Part shown: positions 39,509-57,551 of the stretch, piece after piece
Numbering within the stretch: position 1 is the stretch's first letter
Layout: each line of letters begins with the position of its first letter
DNA from: G038396625 sp038396625
GTDB lineage: Bacteria > Bacillota > Clostridia > Peptostreptococcales > Thermotaleaceae
Assembly (NCBI GenBank): GCA_038396625.1
Contig: CP121688.1
Location: 3,162,001-3,226,000, forward strand
Length of the DNA stretch: 64,000 nt
Direction of reading: 5' to 3'
Notes under the pieces: generated by a model
The model's database searches: none
Seen by the model: the letters and a program-made list of their open reading frames with translations, nothing else
What the model was told of the DNA's origin: nothing
Translations under genes and position numbers: made by a program

Positions 39509-39584
39509 TGGTGGGCGCAATAGGGATCGAACCTATGACCCCCTGCTTGTAAGGCAGGTGCTCTCCCAGCTGAGCTATGCGCCC
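39509..39584 (-). tRNA. tRNA-Val (UAC)
   Basis: 76-nt tRNA with encoded CCA; same sequence as 32725-32800. Confidence 0.97.
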
Positions 39585-39590
39585 AATTTT

Positions 39591-39665
39591 TGGTGACCCA
39601 TCCGGGAATCGAACCCGGGTTACCGCCGTGAAAGGGCGGTGTCTTGACCGCTTGACCAATGGGCC
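39591..39665 (-). tRNA. tRNA-Glu (UUC)
   Basis: 75-nt tRNA with encoded CCA; same sequence as 32807-32881. Confidence 0.97.
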
Positions 39666-39677
39666 TTATGAATTTAA

Positions 39678-39753
<76 letters not shown>

Positions 39754-39763
39754 ATATTAATGG

Positions 39764-39815
39764 AATTACAGAAACCTGCGATTTCGTTTTAATTCCTTAC
39801 TCAGCAATAGCTGAG
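39764..39815 (-). repeat. Double-hairpin spacer element, copy d
   Basis: Diverged copy (AATTACAGAAACC / ATTTCGTTTTAATT plus CTCAGC/GCTGAG) between tRNA-Leu(UAA) and the initiator tRNA. Confidence 0.65.
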
Positions 39816-39841
39816 TTTCCTTATAATCTTTTATTAGGAAT

Positions 39842-39930
39842 TGGTGCCGGGGACCGGAATCGAACCGGTACGGTCTTGAAGGACCGCAGGATTTTAAGTC
39901 CTGTGCGTCTGCCAGTTCCGCCACCCCGGC
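39842..39930 (-). tRNA. tRNA-Leu (UAA)
   Basis: 89-nt class II tRNA with encoded CCA; anticodon loop CTTAAAA. Confidence 0.97.
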
Positions 39931-39935
39931 ATTTT

Positions 39936-40010
39936 TGGCTCCTGAGGGGGGACTCGAACCCTCAACCTACCGGTTAACAGCCGGGTGCTCCACCATTGAG
40001 CTACTCAGGA
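39936..40010 (-). tRNA. tRNA-Asn (GUU)
   Basis: 75-nt tRNA with encoded CCA; same as 32889-32963, also nine bases after 5S. Confidence 0.97.
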
Positions 40011-40019
40011 ATACCTAAA

Positions 40020-40133
40020 CCAGCGACGACCTACTCTCCCAAGGCGCTTCCGCCTAAGTACCATCAGCGCTGAAGGGCTTAACTGCTGTGTTCGGTATGG
40101 GAACAGGTGTGACCCCTTCGCTGTTGTCACTGG
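40020..40133 (-). rRNA. rrf: 5S rRNA, operon 2
   Basis: Identical to the other two 5S copies over about 114 bases. Confidence 0.96.
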
Positions 40134-40258
40134 ATATAGAAGGATATATACCTCTAAGCAACCGAAATTTCAAAATGATAATTTTGGAATTTGGTTGGCG
40201 CCGGTACATTTTGTGAAGCAACATGTACCTTCAAAACTGAACAATGTTAGAGTGTTTC

Positions 40259-43353
<3,095 letters not shown>

Positions 43354-43411
43354 GAAATTGTATGTTTTGCTTGTTCTCTACATTGTTCAGTTTTCAAGGT
43401 ACAAAATGGAC

Positions 43412-43462
43412 GTTACAGAAATCTTTGATTTCGTTGTAACTCCTTTCTCAGCGTTAGCTGAG
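43412..43462 (-). repeat. Double-hairpin spacer element, copy e
   Basis: Same sequence as copy b, in the equivalent 23S-tRNA-Ala spacer of operon 2. Operon 3 has no copy. Confidence 0.75.
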
Positions 43463-43484
43463 CTTCCTATTTAAAAGATGCTTG

Positions 43485-43560
43485 TGGTGGAGATGAGGAG
43501 GATCGAACTCCTGACCCCCTGCGTGCAAGGCAGGTGCTCTCCCAGCTGAGCTACATCCCC
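43485..43560 (-). tRNA. tRNA-Ala (UGC), 16S-23S spacer of operon 2
   Basis: 76-nt tRNA with encoded CCA; identical to 36407-36482. Confidence 0.97.
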
Positions 43561-43610
43561 ACATTTGAAAGACTTGGTCTTTCAAAACTATACAGTGTAA
43601 GTTAAGCCAA

Positions 43611-45143
<1,533 letters not shown>

Positions 45144-45246
45144 TAAAAAATCTTCGAGGTTTATTTCATAAATTGCTGGCTTAATTTCTTACACTGTGTA
45201 GTTTTCAAAGACCAATTTTATTTCGTCGCATTTTGGCGACTTACTT

Positions 45247-45275
45247 ATCATAGCATATCCTGTCGATTGTGTCAA
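45247..45275 (-). promoter_or_regulatory. rRNA promoter P2, operon 2
   Basis: TTGACA and TATGAT with 17 bp spacing. Confidence 0.8.
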
Positions 45276-45328
45276 CCACTTTTTTATTGCTAAATTTTAC
45301 TTGCTTCTTATCAGCGGCGACAATAACT

Positions 45329-45357
45329 ATCTTACCATGTATGTTTCTTTAAGTCAA
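45329..45357 (-). promoter_or_regulatory. rRNA promoter P1, operon 2
   Basis: TTGACT and TAAGAT with 17 bp spacing. Confidence 0.75.
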
Positions 45358-45409
45358 CTGGTAATTTATTCTTGCTTTATGTCCTTACCCCTTGGAAAGG
45401 ACAAGTAAT

Positions 45410-45438
45410 ACTATACCATTTACTTTATCGCTAGTCAA
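45410..45438 (-). promoter_or_regulatory. Third upstream rRNA promoter, operon 2
   Basis: TTGACT and TATAGT with 17 bp spacing. It has no counterpart in operon 1, where the tRNA cluster lies at this position. Confidence 0.65.
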
Positions 45439-45847
45439 TAGGTAATTTGCAATTTTTATTACTTATATTTTTCTATCCAAAGAATCTTACCATAAATTAT
45501 CCTTGTATATTGGAATTCTCCCTTATATCTTATCTAAAATAATTGTGCGAGATAGATTTTAAGAAGTCTTTTGAAATTATCAATTTCCTAAAATGACAGC
45601 TTTCCTTAAAAGTTGGGATGAAGACATGTGTGTTTTTAAAAACCATCTACAATAATTATTCCATAACAATGTATTAATCATATAAAAATTGTTATACAGC
45701 TTATATTATCACATGATAATTTTTCATAAAAATAATTTTTTCTATTTACAAACAGATGATATTTTTATAAAATTATATGTATAAATATTCATTTGAAGTA
45801 TATAAACTATATATTATAGATAGATGTAATCAAAGGAGGTTTGAGTA

Positions 45848-46009
45848 ATGAAAAAAAATTGCACTCATGAAAAAGAAAAAAACACAAAATCTCATGAATC
45901 TCAGGAAAAGCACGTTCCATCATCATCAAATAATTATACAACATGTGTTAAAAGCAATGGAATCATGGAGCAAAATAGATTAGATCGAATCAATAGTTTT
46001 AAAATTTAA
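45848..46009 (+). CDS. Small hydrophilic protein of 53 residues
   Basis: A short gene with an excellent ribosome-binding site (AAAGGAGG, eight bases before ATG) and its own downstream terminator. The product begins MKKNCTHEKEKN, is rich in Lys, Glu, Ser and Asn, has two Cys residues (5 and 33) and ends in NRLDRINSFKI. It has no signal peptide or membrane helix. I do not recognise a family. The combination of ribosome-binding site and terminator makes it more likely real than a chance frame. Confidence 0.6.
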   Translation: MKKNCTHEKEKNTKSHESQEKHVPSSSNNYTTCVKSNGIMEQNRLDRINSFKI

Positions 46010-46034
46010 TACTTAAAACCACGACTTTCTAGCT

Positions 46035-46083
46035 AAGAAACCCAAATTCTATTTATTGCAAATACATTTTGGGTTTCTTTTTT
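46035..46083 (+). terminator. Terminator of the small-protein gene
   Basis: AAGAAACCCAAA and TTTGGGTTTCTT form a 12-bp stem followed by six or more T residues. Confidence 0.85.
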
Positions 46084-46218
46084 TATTTCAAAATGAGAAT
46101 ATATTTTCTTTAATGCCTCATAATTATAGAAAGTTTGTATTAACGATTGCATTTATCGAAAGATTAATATACATTATTTTTATAGATCTGTAAGTATATG
46201 AATGAAAGGAGCCTTATC

Positions 46219-47394
46219 ATGGTATCTTCAAGATTGAAAGATATTACACCTTCTTATACCATAGGTATAAGTACAAAAGTCAAAGAATTGCAAAGTAAAG
46301 GGTTCAATATTATTAATTTAAGTATTGGTGAACCTGACTTTCTTACACCTGTAGCAGCAAAAGATTGTGCTATTGAAGCTATACATATGAACAAAACAAA
46401 ATATGACGCAGCAGCTGGTCTGCTTGATTTGCGTAGAGCAATTCAAGCCAAACTGAAATCAGAAAACAATATTTCCTATGATATAGATGAGATTGTGGTA
46501 TCAAATGGCGCAAAACATGCAATCACTAATGCCCTTATGGCATGTCTAGATTTTGGAGATGAAGTCATTCTTCCTAAACCTTTTTGGGTTAGTTATCCAG
46601 AAATGATTAAACTTGTCGGTGCTAAGACAGTATTTCTTGATACCCAAAGAAAAAATCACTTTAAGATTACCGCTAAAGACATTCAACGAGTTCTTACCCC
46701 TAGAACAAAGATGATCTTTCTTACAAATCCATCTAATCCAACAGGAGCTGTATACACTAAGTTAGAGTTAGAAGAGATTTTAGATCTATGCTTAAAATAT
46801 GGCATCTATATTTTAGCTGATGAAATATATGAAAAAATATGCTACGTTGACTCTTTTACAAGCATTGCTTCCCTATCAGCAGAAGCAAAAGACATCACCA
46901 TCACCATTAATGGACTTTCTAAGTCTGCTGCAATGACCGGATGGAGAATTGGTTATTCTGCAACAAATAAAGTATTGGCAAGAGCCATTGCTACTGTACA
47001 GGGGCATTTAGTATCCCATCCTAGTACAATTTCTCAGTGGGCTGGTGTGGCTGCTCTGAATTCTTCTCAATCAGAAATGATGACAATGGTCAATACTTAT
47101 AAATCTCGAAGAGACATTGCTACAAAAGCCCTTGAAGAAATACAGGATATTGACTTTATTGACCCGCAAGGAGCCTTTTATCTATTTATAGATATTTCTC
47201 ATCTCAAAAATACATTTAAATGGCATGATAGTTTTTCTGTAGCTTTTTCAAATAGGCTATTAAACGAAGCACAGGTTGCTGTTGTTCCTGGCATTGCCTT
47301 TGGCATGGATGATTTTATTCGAATCTCCTATGCCTGTGATACAAAAGAATTAATAGAAGGACTCAATAGGATAAAAGATTTTATTGAACAATAA
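46219..47394 (+). CDS. Pyridoxal-phosphate aminotransferase (class I/II, AspB-like)
   Basis: A 391-residue fold-type-I aminotransferase. Family landmarks are IINLSIGEPDF at the N-terminus, NPSNPTGAVY, ADEIYEKICY and the PLP-lysine motif NGLSKSAAMTGWRIGY near residue 237; the C-terminal Arg that binds the substrate carboxylate is in FIRISYA. The class uses aspartate, aromatic or branched amino acids with 2-oxoglutarate. It could feed 2-oxoacids into the ferredoxin oxidoreductase, but this is inferred. The start at 46219 follows AAAGGAG; an in-frame ATG at 46198 is upstream of that site. Confidence 0.92.
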   Translation: MVSSRLKDITPSYTIGISTKVKELQSKGFNIINLSIGEPDFLTPVAAKDCAIEAIHMNKTKYDAAAGLLDLRRAIQAKLKSENNISYDIDEIVVSNGAKHAITNALMACLDFGDEVILPKPFWVSYPEMIKLVGAKTVFLDTQRKNHFKITAKDIQRVLTPRTKMIFLTNPSNPTGAVYTKLELEEILDLCLKYGIYILADEIYEKICYVDSFTSIASLSAEAKDITITINGLSKSAAMTGWRIGYSATNKVLARAIATVQGHLVSHPSTISQWAGVAALNSSQSEMMTMVNTYKSRRDIATKALEEIQDIDFIDPQGAFYLFIDISHLKNTFKWHDSFSVAFSNRLLNEAQVAVVPGIAFGMDDFIRISYACDTKELIEGLNRIKDFIEQ

Positions 47395-47405
47395 AACTAT
47401 AATAG

Positions 47406-47441
47406 AATCCAGCTGAAATCTTTATATCAGCTGGATTTTAT
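47406..47441. terminator. Terminator between the aminotransferase and hydrogenase operons
   Basis: AATCCAGCTGA and TCAGCTGGATT form a stem with a T-run on the plus strand; it also serves the convergent hydrogenase operon. Confidence 0.8.
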
Positions 47442-47725
47442 TTAATGTACTTATTTCTTTTTTCACGACCATCTCCTTCAACGGTGTCAATCACAGCAGT
47501 TAATTCTTCTATATCTTTTCTTTTCACTATGACTTCTGTCCAATCTCCTATATACTCAGGAAGCTTATCTTTTAAATGCATGGATAAGTTGGATTGATTG
47601 ACATGACTGTAGATATGTACAATTACTTTTAATGACCGAACTTTGTCAATTTTATTTTCTTCGCAAATATTGCCCAATGCATCAGCGATTCTTTCGAATA
47701 AAAACGTATCATGCATCTTGAACAC
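47438..47725 (-). CDS. Small protein of the hydrogenase operon (HypA-like N-terminus?)
   Basis: A 95-residue protein that overlaps the protease gene by 17 bases. The inner MHDTFLFERIADALGNICEEN (split here at residue 4) and LKVIVHIYSHVNQSNL segments loosely resemble the nickel-binding N-terminal region of HypA, whose essential MHE begins the mature protein, but the zinc-binding Cys pairs of HypA are missing. It could be a hydrogenase-specific nickel chaperone or a subunit chaperone. The assignment is a weak inference from position and a faint pattern. Confidence 0.55.
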   Translation of the reverse strand: MFKMHDTFLFERIADALGNICEENKIDKVRSLKVIVHIYSHVNQSNLSMHLKDKLPEYIGDWTEVIVKRKDIEELTAVIDTVEGDGREKRNKYIK

Positions 47726-48164
47726 CTTCCCTTATTTTTTTTATTTCATTGAGTACTTCTTTACTTATCTGGCCTAAGCATACAAACATTTCGTCAGAAA
47801 GGGTGAAGGCAAAGTCTACCTGATTTACTTCAATGCCTATTACAAAGCCTCGTACGTTCTTTCTATATTTTTTAATCATATGTAGGAGACTGAGTTCATG
47901 CTGAGAACTGGTATGCATAATAGGGAAATTGAAATCTTCAAGAGAAAATAATGTGATTGTACCTATTTTTTTTCCAAAGTGTGCACTGTCAAGAATAAGA
48001 ACAAAATCATTGTCCTCAATGTTACGAAGACAATATTCAAAATCTGTTTCTCCTATGATAATCTCTATTTCCATTCCTTTCAATTCTTCTTCAATTTTTT
48101 CAACAATTTTTAACGCGATTCCATCATCCCCCATGATAGAATTGCCGATAGCAACGATCTTCAT
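47709..48164 (-). CDS. Hydrogenase maturation protease (HyaD/HycI family)
   Basis: A 151-residue endopeptidase that removes the C-terminal tail of the NiFe-hydrogenase large subunit after nickel insertion. The N-terminal GNSIMGDDG is the family signature with the nickel-sensing Asp; LILDSAHFG supplies the second acidic ligand and MHTSSQHELSL the His. It directly follows the large-subunit gene, whose product has a cleavable 14-residue tail, and overlaps the next small gene. Confidence 0.9.
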   Translation of the reverse strand: MKIVAIGNSIMGDDGIALKIVEKIEEELKGMEIEIIIGETDFEYCLRNIEDNDFVLILDSAHFGKKIGTITLFSLEDFNFPIMHTSSQHELSLLHMIKKYRKNVRGFVIGIEVNQVDFAFTLSDEMFVCLGQISKEVLNEIKKIREGVQDA

Positions 48165-49574
48165 TTAAACCACCCTTATATGGATACTAGATTTATCTTT
48201 GTTAATGATGTGGGTTGCGCAGGATACACAAGGATCAAATGAGCGAACAATCCTCCCCACTTCTACTGGATTTTCAATATCTTCTATATAAGTCCCTACT
48301 AAAGCTTTTTCCACAACCCCTTTTACACCATTGGAGTCTGTAGAGGATAAATTCCATGTAGTAGGGGTGATAATGGTGTAATGTTCAATTTTTTGGTCTT
48401 TAATAGATAGCCAATGGCCTAGCCCACCTCTAGTCGTTCCTCTTAATCCTATTCCATAGGCCTTATCAGGAATTTCATATACTTTCTGATTTGCAGGTGC
48501 AAGAATGATTCTAGATAGAAATTTTTTCATAATACTGGCGACCTTTTTGGCTTCTAATGCTCTAGCAATTATCCTATCCATTGTAGAAATACCATGGGTA
48601 TATTCCCCACTTAGCCACATTCTTGCTAAGGGGCCCACTTCCATGGCATACCCATCATATCTAGGTGCCTTTACCCAGCTATATGCTTGTTCTTTATGAA
48701 CATCTGGTTCTGCTTTTTCTTCCTTTGGGCTAAAAGTATCTTGATCTCCAACATACCACGCAGAATAAATATTCTCTGTGATCTTTCTTTCGTCAAAAGG
48801 ATATTTTTTTCCTTTTAATAATATCCCTGGTTCAACATAAGTTAAAACTTCCTCTTGATAAGTATCATAGACTCCATAACTCATAAAATCTCCATTACCT
48901 CTACCATTTTCAAAATAATCGGAATAGTAATGTGCTATGGTGTATAAATCCTCCATCATAACCTCCTCAATAAAGGCTATAATAGAGGTCAATATAGATT
49001 TTACTTTTATCAGCTTCGATGCATCCATATTTACAGTAACTCCCCCAACAAAAACGCCATGATTATGAGGGGCCTTCCCCCCAAGAATTGCTAACATTTC
49101 ATGAGCCTCTCTGCTATACTTTATAGACTCAAGATAATGCTGAGATAATTTTTTATTTTGGTTTTCTGGCAATCGATAATCTTTGTGAGACGGTGCATAT
49201 ATTGGATTGATCTTTGGTCCATTGACAAAATCAGGAAAGGTATACTGATAAAAATGTCTTAAATGATTTTGCAAAAACTCACATCCATGAATAAAATCTC
49301 TAAGCATTTTATCATTTTCATTGGGAATTACCCTTAAAGCATCCTCTAAAGCCGCTGCTGATGCTATAGAATGTGCGGTTGAACAAATACCACAGATTCT
49401 TTGGGTAAAGTATATGGCATCTAAGGGAGGTCTCCCCTCTAGCATCTTTTCAAATCCTCTAAAAAGCATGCCACTGCTTTTGGCATCCATCACGATGTGG
49501 TTCTCTACTTCTACTTGTATTTCTAGAAATCCACTAATACGTGTAAGCGGATTAATGGTGATTTTCTTCCCCAT
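48165..49574 (-). CDS. NiFe-hydrogenase large subunit
   Basis: A 469-residue catalytic subunit that binds the NiFe(CN)2CO centre. The N-terminal ligand motif is RICGICSTAH near residue 61 and the C-terminal motif is DPCVSCATH, followed by a 14-residue tail (IINKDKSSIHIRVV) to be cut by the maturation protease. It opens with the typical INPLTRISGFLEIQVEVE. The start at 49574 follows AAGGAGG by five bases; a longer frame from 49649 overlaps the small-subunit gene and lacks a site. The enzyme either takes up or evolves H2. Confidence 0.95.
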   Translation of the reverse strand: MGKKITINPLTRISGFLEIQVEVENHIVMDAKSSGMLFRGFEKMLEGRPPLDAIYFTQRICGICSTAHSIASAAALEDALRVIPNENDKMLRDFIHGCEFLQNHLRHFYQYTFPDFVNGPKINPIYAPSHKDYRLPENQNKKLSQHYLESIKYSREAHEMLAILGGKAPHNHGVFVGGVTVNMDASKLIKVKSILTSIIAFIEEVMMEDLYTIAHYYSDYFENGRGNGDFMSYGVYDTYQEEVLTYVEPGILLKGKKYPFDERKITENIYSAWYVGDQDTFSPKEEKAEPDVHKEQAYSWVKAPRYDGYAMEVGPLARMWLSGEYTHGISTMDRIIARALEAKKVASIMKKFLSRIILAPANQKVYEIPDKAYGIGLRGTTRGGLGHWLSIKDQKIEHYTIITPTTWNLSSTDSNGVKGVVEKALVGTYIEDIENPVEVGRIVRSFDPCVSCATHIINKDKSSIHIRVV

Positions 49575-49588
49575 AATTACCTCCTTGA

Positions 49589-50467
49589 TTAATAGCGAAC
49601 AAAAGGTTCCATCGCGTCCGGAAATCCATTCCTTGCACATCCAATGCAAGGTGTATTATCACCTATAGGCCAATTTATACTATTATTCCATCTTCTAATA
49701 GGACAGTCTGTTCTGGTAATAGGACCTCTGCAGCCTAGTTTGAACATACAGGTTTTTTCACCTAGCCTTTTTGCAAAAACTCCTTGATCGAAGTAAGATC
49801 TTCGGGTACATCGGTCATGAATAGTAATGCCATAAAAAAGAATGGGTCTATTTTCTTGGTCTAATTCAGGTTTTCCAAAGGATATTAAGTGCGCTAGTGT
49901 ACCAATTACCCATTGAGGATGACTTGGGCACCCTGGAACCCTAATCACTTCTCTATCTAGAAAATCATATACACTTTCACTTCGAGAGGGATTAGGTCTT
50001 GCAGCTGAAGGCCCTCCATAAGAAGCACATGACCCCACTGCTAATACATATCTTGCTTTTTCACCAGCCATTTTTACTGCCTGCATTCCTGTTATATAAT
50101 CTCCTTGATATTTTGCCACTACATTGTACAGTCCCTCATCCTTTGTAGCAACCGCACCCTCTACTACCAATATAAAATCTGTTTCCAAAGTTTCTAGAAA
50201 TTTTTCATAGGCCTTCTCTCCCTGTTCTCCCATAAGACTGTTATTATAGGTTAAGTTGACCATCTCTGTCAACAAGTACAGGACATCTGGGTTATTCGCA
50301 TTCAATAAAGATATAATATTTCCGGAACATCCTGCTGCTTCAAGCCAAATAAGATTTGGCTTTATTTTATTGTTTTTTCTAATTTTCTCCATAGTTAATT
50401 GGATAATTTGTTCTGGTATTTTCTTTTTGCTTTCAAAGATGGGGCATTCTTCTGTTTTACTTACCAA
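49589..50467 (-). CDS. NiFe-hydrogenase small subunit, no Tat signal
   Basis: A 292-residue electron-transfer subunit carrying three iron-sulfur clusters. Proximal-cluster ligands are in AAGCSGN, GSCASYGG and VPGCPSHP; medial and distal ligands are in HDRCTRRSYF, CMFKLGCRGP, TDCPIRRWN and NTPCIGCARNGFPD. Group 1 enzymes normally carry an N-terminal twin-arginine signal and a C-terminal anchor; neither is visible, so this enzyme is probably cytoplasmic. The gene is preceded by a cytochrome b5-like gene that may encode its electron partner. Confidence 0.94.
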   Translation of the reverse strand: MVSKTEECPIFESKKKIPEQIIQLTMEKIRKNNKIKPNLIWLEAAGCSGNIISLLNANNPDVLYLLTEMVNLTYNNSLMGEQGEKAYEKFLETLETDFILVVEGAVATKDEGLYNVVAKYQGDYITGMQAVKMAGEKARYVLAVGSCASYGGPSAARPNPSRSESVYDFLDREVIRVPGCPSHPQWVIGTLAHLISFGKPELDQENRPILFYGITIHDRCTRRSYFDQGVFAKRLGEKTCMFKLGCRGPITRTDCPIRRWNNSINWPIGDNTPCIGCARNGFPDAMEPFVRY

Positions 50468-50479
50468 CTTGAATCCTCC

Positions 50480-50914
50480 TCACACATTCTTTATAATTCC
50501 AACCTTGGGTAAACTTTGTAAAATTGCTTCATTTCCATGACATCCTAGAAATTGTTTGGTTACATCTTTTCCTGCATATACACCAAAATGAGTACCACCT
50601 CCCCAGCTAGGTGCTAAACTTGCATCATAAACAATCCCATTTACTGCAACATACGCTGGTTTGCCTTCCGTACCATCATATTGAACCAATTCCTCCAAAG
50701 TAAATTCTCTTTGCTGTGGCACTACTGTTGGATAATTTCTATTCATCGAGAGATACCCTCTTAAATACCGCATTTTGTTTTGTTCATAAGCTAGCAATTG
50801 GCTATGATATAATCTTTCATAGGGACATTGGGTAAAATACATTTTTTGATTTAGATAGGAAATTCTATAAAGACATTTTTGCATTTCTGCTTTTATTGTT
50901 ATATCATTAGACAT
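50480..50914 (-). CDS. Cytochrome b5-like heme/steroid-binding domain protein
   Basis: A 144-residue protein. Residues about 70-144 form the b5-like domain (EFTLEELVQYDG, PAYVAVNGIVYD, WGGGTHFGVYAGKDVTKQF, GCHGNEAILQSLPKVG) with two His residues able to ligate heme. The first 65 residues are helical, rich in Tyr and Gln and of unknown function. It is the first gene of the hydrogenase operon, 12 bases from the small-subunit gene, so it is likely an electron carrier or accessory factor for the hydrogenase. The start at 50914 follows GAGGTGA. Confidence 0.85.
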   Translation of the reverse strand: MSNDITIKAEMQKCLYRISYLNQKMYFTQCPYERLYHSQLLAYEQNKMRYLRGYLSMNRNYPTVVPQQREFTLEELVQYDGTEGKPAYVAVNGIVYDASLAPSWGGGTHFGVYAGKDVTKQFLGCHGNEAILQSLPKVGIIKNV

Positions 50915-51077
50915 ATTGTTCACCTCACATTTTCTTTGATAAATGATAGGCATAAATGAACTTAGACGCTATTAAATACATATTTTGCTTGAGAAAGTAT
51001 TATTACAAGAATTTAATGCTAATAGAAAGAATTTAGATATTTGCTATTATGCGCGAAAGAAGCAAAAGAAGAATAAA

Positions 51078-51117
51078 AAAAGAATCCAAAACGAATAAAA
51101 TTCGTTTTGGATTCTTT
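51078..51117 (-). terminator. Terminator of rRNA operon 3
   Basis: AATCCAAAACGAAT and ATTCGTTTTGGATT form a 14-bp stem followed on the minus strand by TTCTTTTTTT, nine bases after the 5S gene. Confidence 0.9.
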
Positions 51118-51125
51118 GTGTAAAA

Positions 51126-51239
51126 CCAGCGACGACCTACTCTCCCAAGGCGCTTCCGCCTAAGTACCATCAGCGCTGAAGGGCTTAACTGCTGTGTTCG
51201 GTATGGGAACAGGTGTGACCCCTTCGCTGTTGTCACTGG
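51126..51239 (-). rRNA. rrf: 5S rRNA, operon 3
   Basis: Identical to the other two 5S copies. No tRNA follows; the operon ends in a terminator. Confidence 0.96.
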
Positions 51240-51364
51240 ATATAGAAGGATATATACCTCTAAGCAACCGAAATTTCAAAATGATAATTTTGGAATTTGG
51301 TTGGCGCCGGTACATTTTGTGAAGCAACATGTACCTTCAAAACTGAACAATGTTAGAGTGTTTC

Positions 51365-56139
<4,775 letters not shown>

Positions 56140-56242
56140 TAAAAAATCTTCGAGGTTTATTTCATAAATTGCTGGCTTAATTTCTTACACTGTGTAGTTT
56201 TCAAAGACCAATTTTGTTTCGTCGTGTTTTGACGACTTATCC

Positions 56243-56271
56243 ATCTTAGCATGTTATGTTTCTTGTGTCAA
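56243..56271 (-). promoter_or_regulatory. rRNA promoter P2, operon 3
   Basis: TTGACA and TAAGAT with 17 bp spacing. Confidence 0.8.
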
Positions 56272-56324
56272 CCACTTTTTTTCTGGTAATTTTTATATCG
56301 TTGTTTGTGATGACGACAAGTACC

Positions 56325-56353
56325 ATCCTATCATGTATTCCATCTCATGTCAA
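56325..56353 (-). promoter_or_regulatory. rRNA promoter P1, operon 3
   Basis: TTGACA and TAGGAT with 17 bp spacing. The flanking sequence differs from operons 1 and 2 although the layout is the same. Confidence 0.75.
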
Positions 56354-56427
56354 TTGGTAATCTTTTCTTCGATTTATCTTTAGGTTCTATCTCTTTGATT
56401 CTAGAATTGAAACCTAAGAAATAGTAT

Positions 56428-57015
56428 TTAACACTTTCTAGTATTAGAAATCCAAGTTTTTCTCATTTCCCATAAGCTTCCTTGAATCGGCTTTTCAGGC
56501 AGTCCATTTTTTTTGATCATCTTGTCATATTTAAATAAATTGTTCCAACTCTTTTGTACTTCCGACTTTAATTGTGGATAAAAGGGTTTCATAAAAATCT
56601 CTGTTTCGTCTTCAATATTATATGTTTTTAGTTTGCTCATATATTTAAATTCATCTTGATCATCCCTAGGTAAATATCTTAGATTTAAAATTCTATTCCA
56701 ATCTTCTATTTTAAAAAAAATTACTTCTTCTTTGGGAACTTCTAAAGTAATTAAAAAACTATCTTGAAAGTATCCGGCATATTTGGGATCTGTAAAAGTC
56801 CATATAGGGTACTCTGCCCATTCTGGTCTATTGACTATATTTTGTGCCTTTCTAATAAACCAATCATAACATTGTAAAAACAGGTGAGAAACCTCTTTAT
56901 ATTTTTGTTGGATAAATTCTCTTTTCACATGATAAATGCCCTTTTCTTCTAATGTTTTCATCACAATGGGTCTTTGAGTAGTATATAATGTTATTTTATT
57001 ATGTTTACTATCCAT
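56428..57015 (-). CDS. DUF3841-like protein (second of pair)
   Basis: A 195-residue soluble protein of unknown function, resembling the DUF3841 family. It starts with ITLYTTQRPIVMKTLEEKGIY, an arrangement shared with its neighbour, and has the conserved aromatic segments YDWFIRKAQNIV, PIWTFTD and LWEMRKTWI. There is no signal peptide or membrane helix. The ATG at 57015 follows GGAGGTGA and lies inside the end of the preceding paralogue, overlapping it by 25 bases. It carries no catalytic motif I can name. Confidence 0.8.
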   Translation of the reverse strand: MDSKHNKITLYTTQRPIVMKTLEEKGIYHVKREFIQQKYKEVSHLFLQCYDWFIRKAQNIVNRPEWAEYPIWTFTDPKYAGYFQDSFLITLEVPKEEVIFFKIEDWNRILNLRYLPRDDQDEFKYMSKLKTYNIEDETEIFMKPFYPQLKSEVQKSWNNLFKYDKMIKKNGLPEKPIQGSLWEMRKTWISNTRKC

Positions 57016-57551
57016 TCTTTTTTCACCTCCCATAGTGTACCTTGTCTTGCATCGGACAAATTATAAGTATGATCGAATAATCGGTCCCAACTTTCAATAA
57101 GTTCTCTTTTAAGGTGAGGATAAAAATTGCTCATATATATACTAGAATCATCACACAAACCATATTTTTCAAGAAGTTTGTCATGCTCAGCTTCATCTTC
57201 CCTGTTTTTGGGAACATACCAGTAATTTACGATTCTCCCCCATTTTTCTACATCCATAGTAATGAGCAGATCCTCATCTATTAGCAGTTCTAACACTACA
57301 TTTCCAGTCACAGGCTGAAGCATAAAATTCGTATCTAGTGAAATCCAAATCGGATAGTGTACATCCTGAGGCTTTGGAACAATTTTTTGCGCTTTTTTTG
57401 TATACCATTTATATACGTCTAGATAAAATTTAGAGCAGTCTTCCATCTTTTCAACAATATATTCTTCTTTAACAATATATCTTCCCTCTTTTTCTAATAT
57501 GTCTAAGATGGCCTCATTTTGTCTTGTCCATACTTTAATTTTATCCCCCAT
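56991..57551 (-). CDS. DUF3841-like protein (first of pair)
   Basis: A 186-residue paralogue of the next gene: IKVWTRQNEAILDILEKEGRY at the start, VYKWYTKKAQKIVPKP, YPIWISLD, LLITMDVEKWGRIVNYWYVPK and LWEVKKEWI at the end align with the equivalent segments of its partner. A strong ribosome-binding site (AAAGGAGG) precedes it. The two are translationally coupled and clearly arose by duplication, but have diverged strongly. Function unknown. Confidence 0.8.
   Translation of the reverse strand: MGDKIKVWTRQNEAILDILEKEGRYIVKEEYIVEKMEDCSKFYLDVYKWYTKKAQKIVPKPQDVHYPIWISLDTNFMLQPVTGNVVLELLIDEDLLITMDVEKWGRIVNYWYVPKNREDEAEHDKLLEKYGLCDDSSIYMSNFYPHLKRELIESWDRLFDHTYNLSDARQGTLWEVKKEWIVNIIK

Noticed and set aside
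49575..49649. N-terminal extension of the hydrogenase large subunit
   Set aside because: The extra residues overlap the small-subunit gene, and the ribosome-binding site lies inside the extension just before the ATG at 49574.
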